DNA from: Stygiobacter sp.
GTDB lineage: Bacteria > Pseudomonadota > Alphaproteobacteria > Rhodospirillales > Magnetospirillaceae
Direction of reading: 5' to 3'
Length of the DNA stretch: 64,000 nucleotides
NCBI GenBank assembly: GCA_006218045.1
Contig: VBWB01000001.1
Location: 310,001 to 374,000, forward strand
The notes beneath the pieces were generated by a model. It was not told the origin of the DNA and searched no databases. It was given only the letters and a program-made list of their open reading frames with translations. Below are positions 62,441 through 64,000 of this stretch, one piece after another. The translations under genes were made by a program, and so were the position numbers. How positions within the stretch are numbered: position 1 is the stretch's first letter; the number at the start of each line of letters is the position of its first letter.

Positions 62441-63136
62441 GTGTCTGTTTGCGTGCGCGTTGCCGCTTGGGCGGCCTGGGATGGACACGCCGATGTGCTG
62501 GCCGTGGGCGGTATGGTTCCGCCCGCCCGCCCGGCTTTGCCGGCTTTGTTGCGGCGGCGGGTTTCGCCCTTGGGGCGCAAGGCGTTGCAAGCGGCCTGGG
62601 CGATCCTGCCCGCCGATTGCCAACCACGCCTGATCCTGGCTTCACGCCATGGCGAATACGCCCGCACCTTCGAGCTTCTCACCAGCCTGAGCGAAAGCGC
62701 CGAGGTGTCGCCGGCTGAATTCAGCTTGGCGGTGCATCATGCCTTGGCCGGGCTGTTGTCCATCGCCACCGGCAATCGACAGGGCCACTCGGCTGTGGCT
62801 GCCGGCGCCGATTCATTCGGTTATGGGCTGCTGGAAGCGGCTTGTTTCGTCGCCGAACAAGCAACTCCCGCCCTACTTTTCTATTTCGACGAAGCCTTGC
62901 CGCCGATCTATGCCCCGATCAGCGACGATGACGGCCCTGCCTTCCCCCTGGCCCTGGCCGCGCTGCTGGTGCCGCAATCCTGGCCCGCCGCCCGCGTCAT
63001 CCATATGCACATGGAAAGCGGGGATGGTCAGCCCGGTCAGTGTCCGGCGCGCGCGTTCCTGTCGGTGCTGGAACAGGATGGCGAAGCCGTGGCCCAGGGT
63101 GGGCGCCATGCTTGGCGGTGGTCCCATGCGGCTTGA
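62441..63136 (+). CDS. Beta-ketoacyl synthase-like chain-length factor (aryl-polyene type)
   Basis: A ~231-residue protein of the ketoacyl-synthase N-terminal-like type found at the head of aryl-polyene/flexirubin clusters: MSVCVRVAAWAAWDGHADVL, LPADCQPRLILASRHGEYARTFELL, SPAEFSLAVHHALAGLLSIATGNRQGHSAVAAGADSFGYGLLEAACFV. It has no complete active-site Cys-His-His set and probably assists a partner ketosynthase. The chosen GTG has GGGGGAGAGG upstream and matches the usual N-terminus; the track start is about 40 codons longer. Acyltransferase and ACP genes follow. Confidence 0.82.
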   Translation: MSVCVRVAAWAAWDGHADVLAVGGMVPPARPALPALLRRRVSPLGRKALQAAWAILPADCQPRLILASRHGEYARTFELLTSLSESAEVSPAEFSLAVHHALAGLLSIATGNRQGHSAVAAGADSFGYGLLEAACFVAEQATPALLFYFDEALPPIYAPISDDDGPAFPLALAALLVPQSWPAARVIHMHMESGDGQPGQCPARAFLSVLEQDGEAVAQGGRHAWRWSHAA

Positions 63137-63962
63137 TCCTGGCCGGCTGTGGCGCGGTTTCGGCACCGCCTTGTTCCTGTCGCTGATCGGGCTGGGCGGG
63201 ACGCTGATGGCGGTGACGGTGTTTCCGGTCGTCAATCTGCTCACCCGCGATCCAAGCGTGCGGCAGCGTCGCATTCTTTACGCCATGCATCTGGCCTTCC
63301 GGCTTTATTGCAGGGCCATCACGGCCCTGCGGGTCGCCGACATCGACATCAAGGGCGGCGAACGGCTGCGTCATCTGCAAGGCGCCCTGATCGTCGCCAA
63401 TCATCCGTCGCTGCTGGATGTGGTGATGATCATCGCGGCGACGCCAAGGGTGCAATGCATCGTCAAGGCCGGGCTGTGGCGGCACCCGCTTTACCGCCTG
63501 ACCGTGGGCGGTGCCGGCTTCCTCCGCAACGATCTGGAACCGGAAGAGCTGGTCGCCGCCTGCACCCGCGATCTGCATGCGGGGCTCAACCTGATCATCT
63601 TTCCCGAAGGCACCCGCACCATCCCCGGCACCCGGCCCAAGCTGCACCGCGGCTTCGCCAATCTGGCCATCACCGCCGCTTGCCCGGTGCAGGTGCTGAC
63701 CATCACCTGCGACCCGCCGGTGCTGCACAAGGGCAATCCGTGGTGGCGGGTGCCGGAAAAGCGTTCGCGCTTTTGCCTGGAGGTGGGAGAATTGCTCGAC
63801 ATCGGTCATTTCACCGACGGCCATATCCGTTCGGTGGCGGCGCGGCGGCTGGTCGCCCATCTGGATAACTTCTACCTGGAAAAATTGGGTCATGGACACG
63901 TTGGAACAGCAATTGAAGACATTGATCGTCGAGGCGTTGAAGCTGGAGGATCTGTCGCCTGA
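63126..63962 (+). CDS. 1-acyl-sn-glycerol-3-phosphate acyltransferase-like
   Basis: A ~278-residue PlsC-type acyltransferase with an N-terminal membrane segment (LFLSLIGLGGTLMAVTVFPVVNLL), the catalytic motif ANHPSLLD (NHxxxxD), and the glycerophosphate-binding FPEGTRT. In aryl-polyene clusters such an enzyme attaches the polyene to a lipid anchor. The start overlaps the previous gene; ATG 63126 or 63108 are both possible. The track ORF extends far upstream in the shadow of the previous gene. Confidence 0.85.
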   Translation: MRLDPGRLWRGFGTALFLSLIGLGGTLMAVTVFPVVNLLTRDPSVRQRRILYAMHLAFRLYCRAITALRVADIDIKGGERLRHLQGALIVANHPSLLDVVMIIAATPRVQCIVKAGLWRHPLYRLTVGGAGFLRNDLEPEELVAACTRDLHAGLNLIIFPEGTRTIPGTRPKLHRGFANLAITAACPVQVLTITCDPPVLHKGNPWWRVPEKRSRFCLEVGELLDIGHFTDGHIRSVAARRLVAHLDNFYLEKLGHGHVGTAIEDIDRRGVEAGGSVA

Positions 63963-64000
63963 GGACATCGACGCCGCCGAACCTTTGTTCGGCGATGCTG
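63892..64000 (+). CDS. Acyl carrier protein, partial
   Basis: The first 36 residues of an ACP are present: MDTLEQQLKTLIVEALKLEDLSPEDIDAAEPLFGDA, matching the start of ACPs where the DSL phosphopantetheine serine would come a few residues later, outside the window. It overlaps the end of the acyltransferase gene. Its position after a ketosynthase-like factor and an acyltransferase is that of the first ACP in aryl-polyene clusters. Confidence 0.82.
   Translation, partial: MDTLEQQLKTLIVEALKLEDLSPEDIDAAEPLFGDA

Overview
The window is a GC-rich chromosomal segment of an alphaproteobacterium, most likely a member of Rhodospirillales close to Magnetospirillum. This assignment is inferred from gene content: a three-subunit proton-translocating transhydrogenase (pntAA-pntAB-pntB) as in Rhodospirillum, a fused indolepyruvate:ferredoxin oxidoreductase, a dxs-ispA-xseB block, a COQ9 homologue, a phasin with PhaR-type sites, and many PAS, FIST, CHASE2 and response-regulator proteins. 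No magnetosome gene, phage, intact insertion sequence, CRISPR array, tRNA or rRNA was seen. Genes are densely packed, often with 1-4 bp overlaps.

Layout. 1-2200: TetR regulator and an LplT/Aas-type lysophospholipid transporter-acyltransferase that runs off the left edge. 2276-10667: a signalling block with a REC-EAL regulator, a small unknown protein, and a tightly coupled minus-strand operon FIST protein > five-PAS histidine kinase > REC-HDOD > REC-degenerate HD-GYP. 10842-12404: PadR regulator and MFS carrier. 12437-16066: a 1209-residue TPR-glycosyltransferase-methyltransferase-TPR-glycosyltransferase protein built by duplication. 16176-20757: indolepyruvate oxidoreductase and a sugar-nucleotide epimerase. 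20866-23072: periplasmic binding protein plus histidine kinase. 23244-26865: acyl-CoA synthetase and oligoendopeptidase F.

27095-31821: a probable second-messenger locus with a pseudokinase-like/cNMP-binding fusion, a FecR-domain protein, an OmpA-type lipoprotein and a CHASE2 nucleotide cyclase. 32207-35164: transhydrogenase. 35394-39038: soluble MCP-like protein, rpsU, COQ9, IclR regulator and a zinc-ribbon microprotein missed by the ORF track. 39109-43312: RND efflux pump and adaptor. 43501-46870: phasin, ROK kinase and two metallo-beta-lactamase-fold enzymes, the second resembling persulfide dioxygenases. 46871-47574: a DUF268-like gene fragment, a tandem repeat and a BigR/SqrR-type ArsR repressor.

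47727-55197: dxs, ispA, xseB, rpsD, an HDAC-family hydrolase, tlyA, a SRAP/YedK protein, a TSUP exporter and a small lipoprotein. 55263-62144: an OmpR-type regulator with a membrane hybrid kinase, then the complete sulfate importer sbp-cysT-cysW-cysA. 62441-64000: the first three genes of what looks like an aryl-polyene type lipid/pigment cluster (ketosynthase-like factor, acyltransferase, ACP), cut by the right edge.

The most unusual features are the duplicated TPR/GT protein, the pseudokinase-cNMP fusion beside a cyclase, a degenerate HD-GYP output protein, a dispersed intergenic repeat whose two copies show compensatory hairpin changes, and a hairpin that buries the ribosome binding site of the persulfide-dioxygenase-like gene. 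All coordinates and motifs were read by eye; no database search was run.
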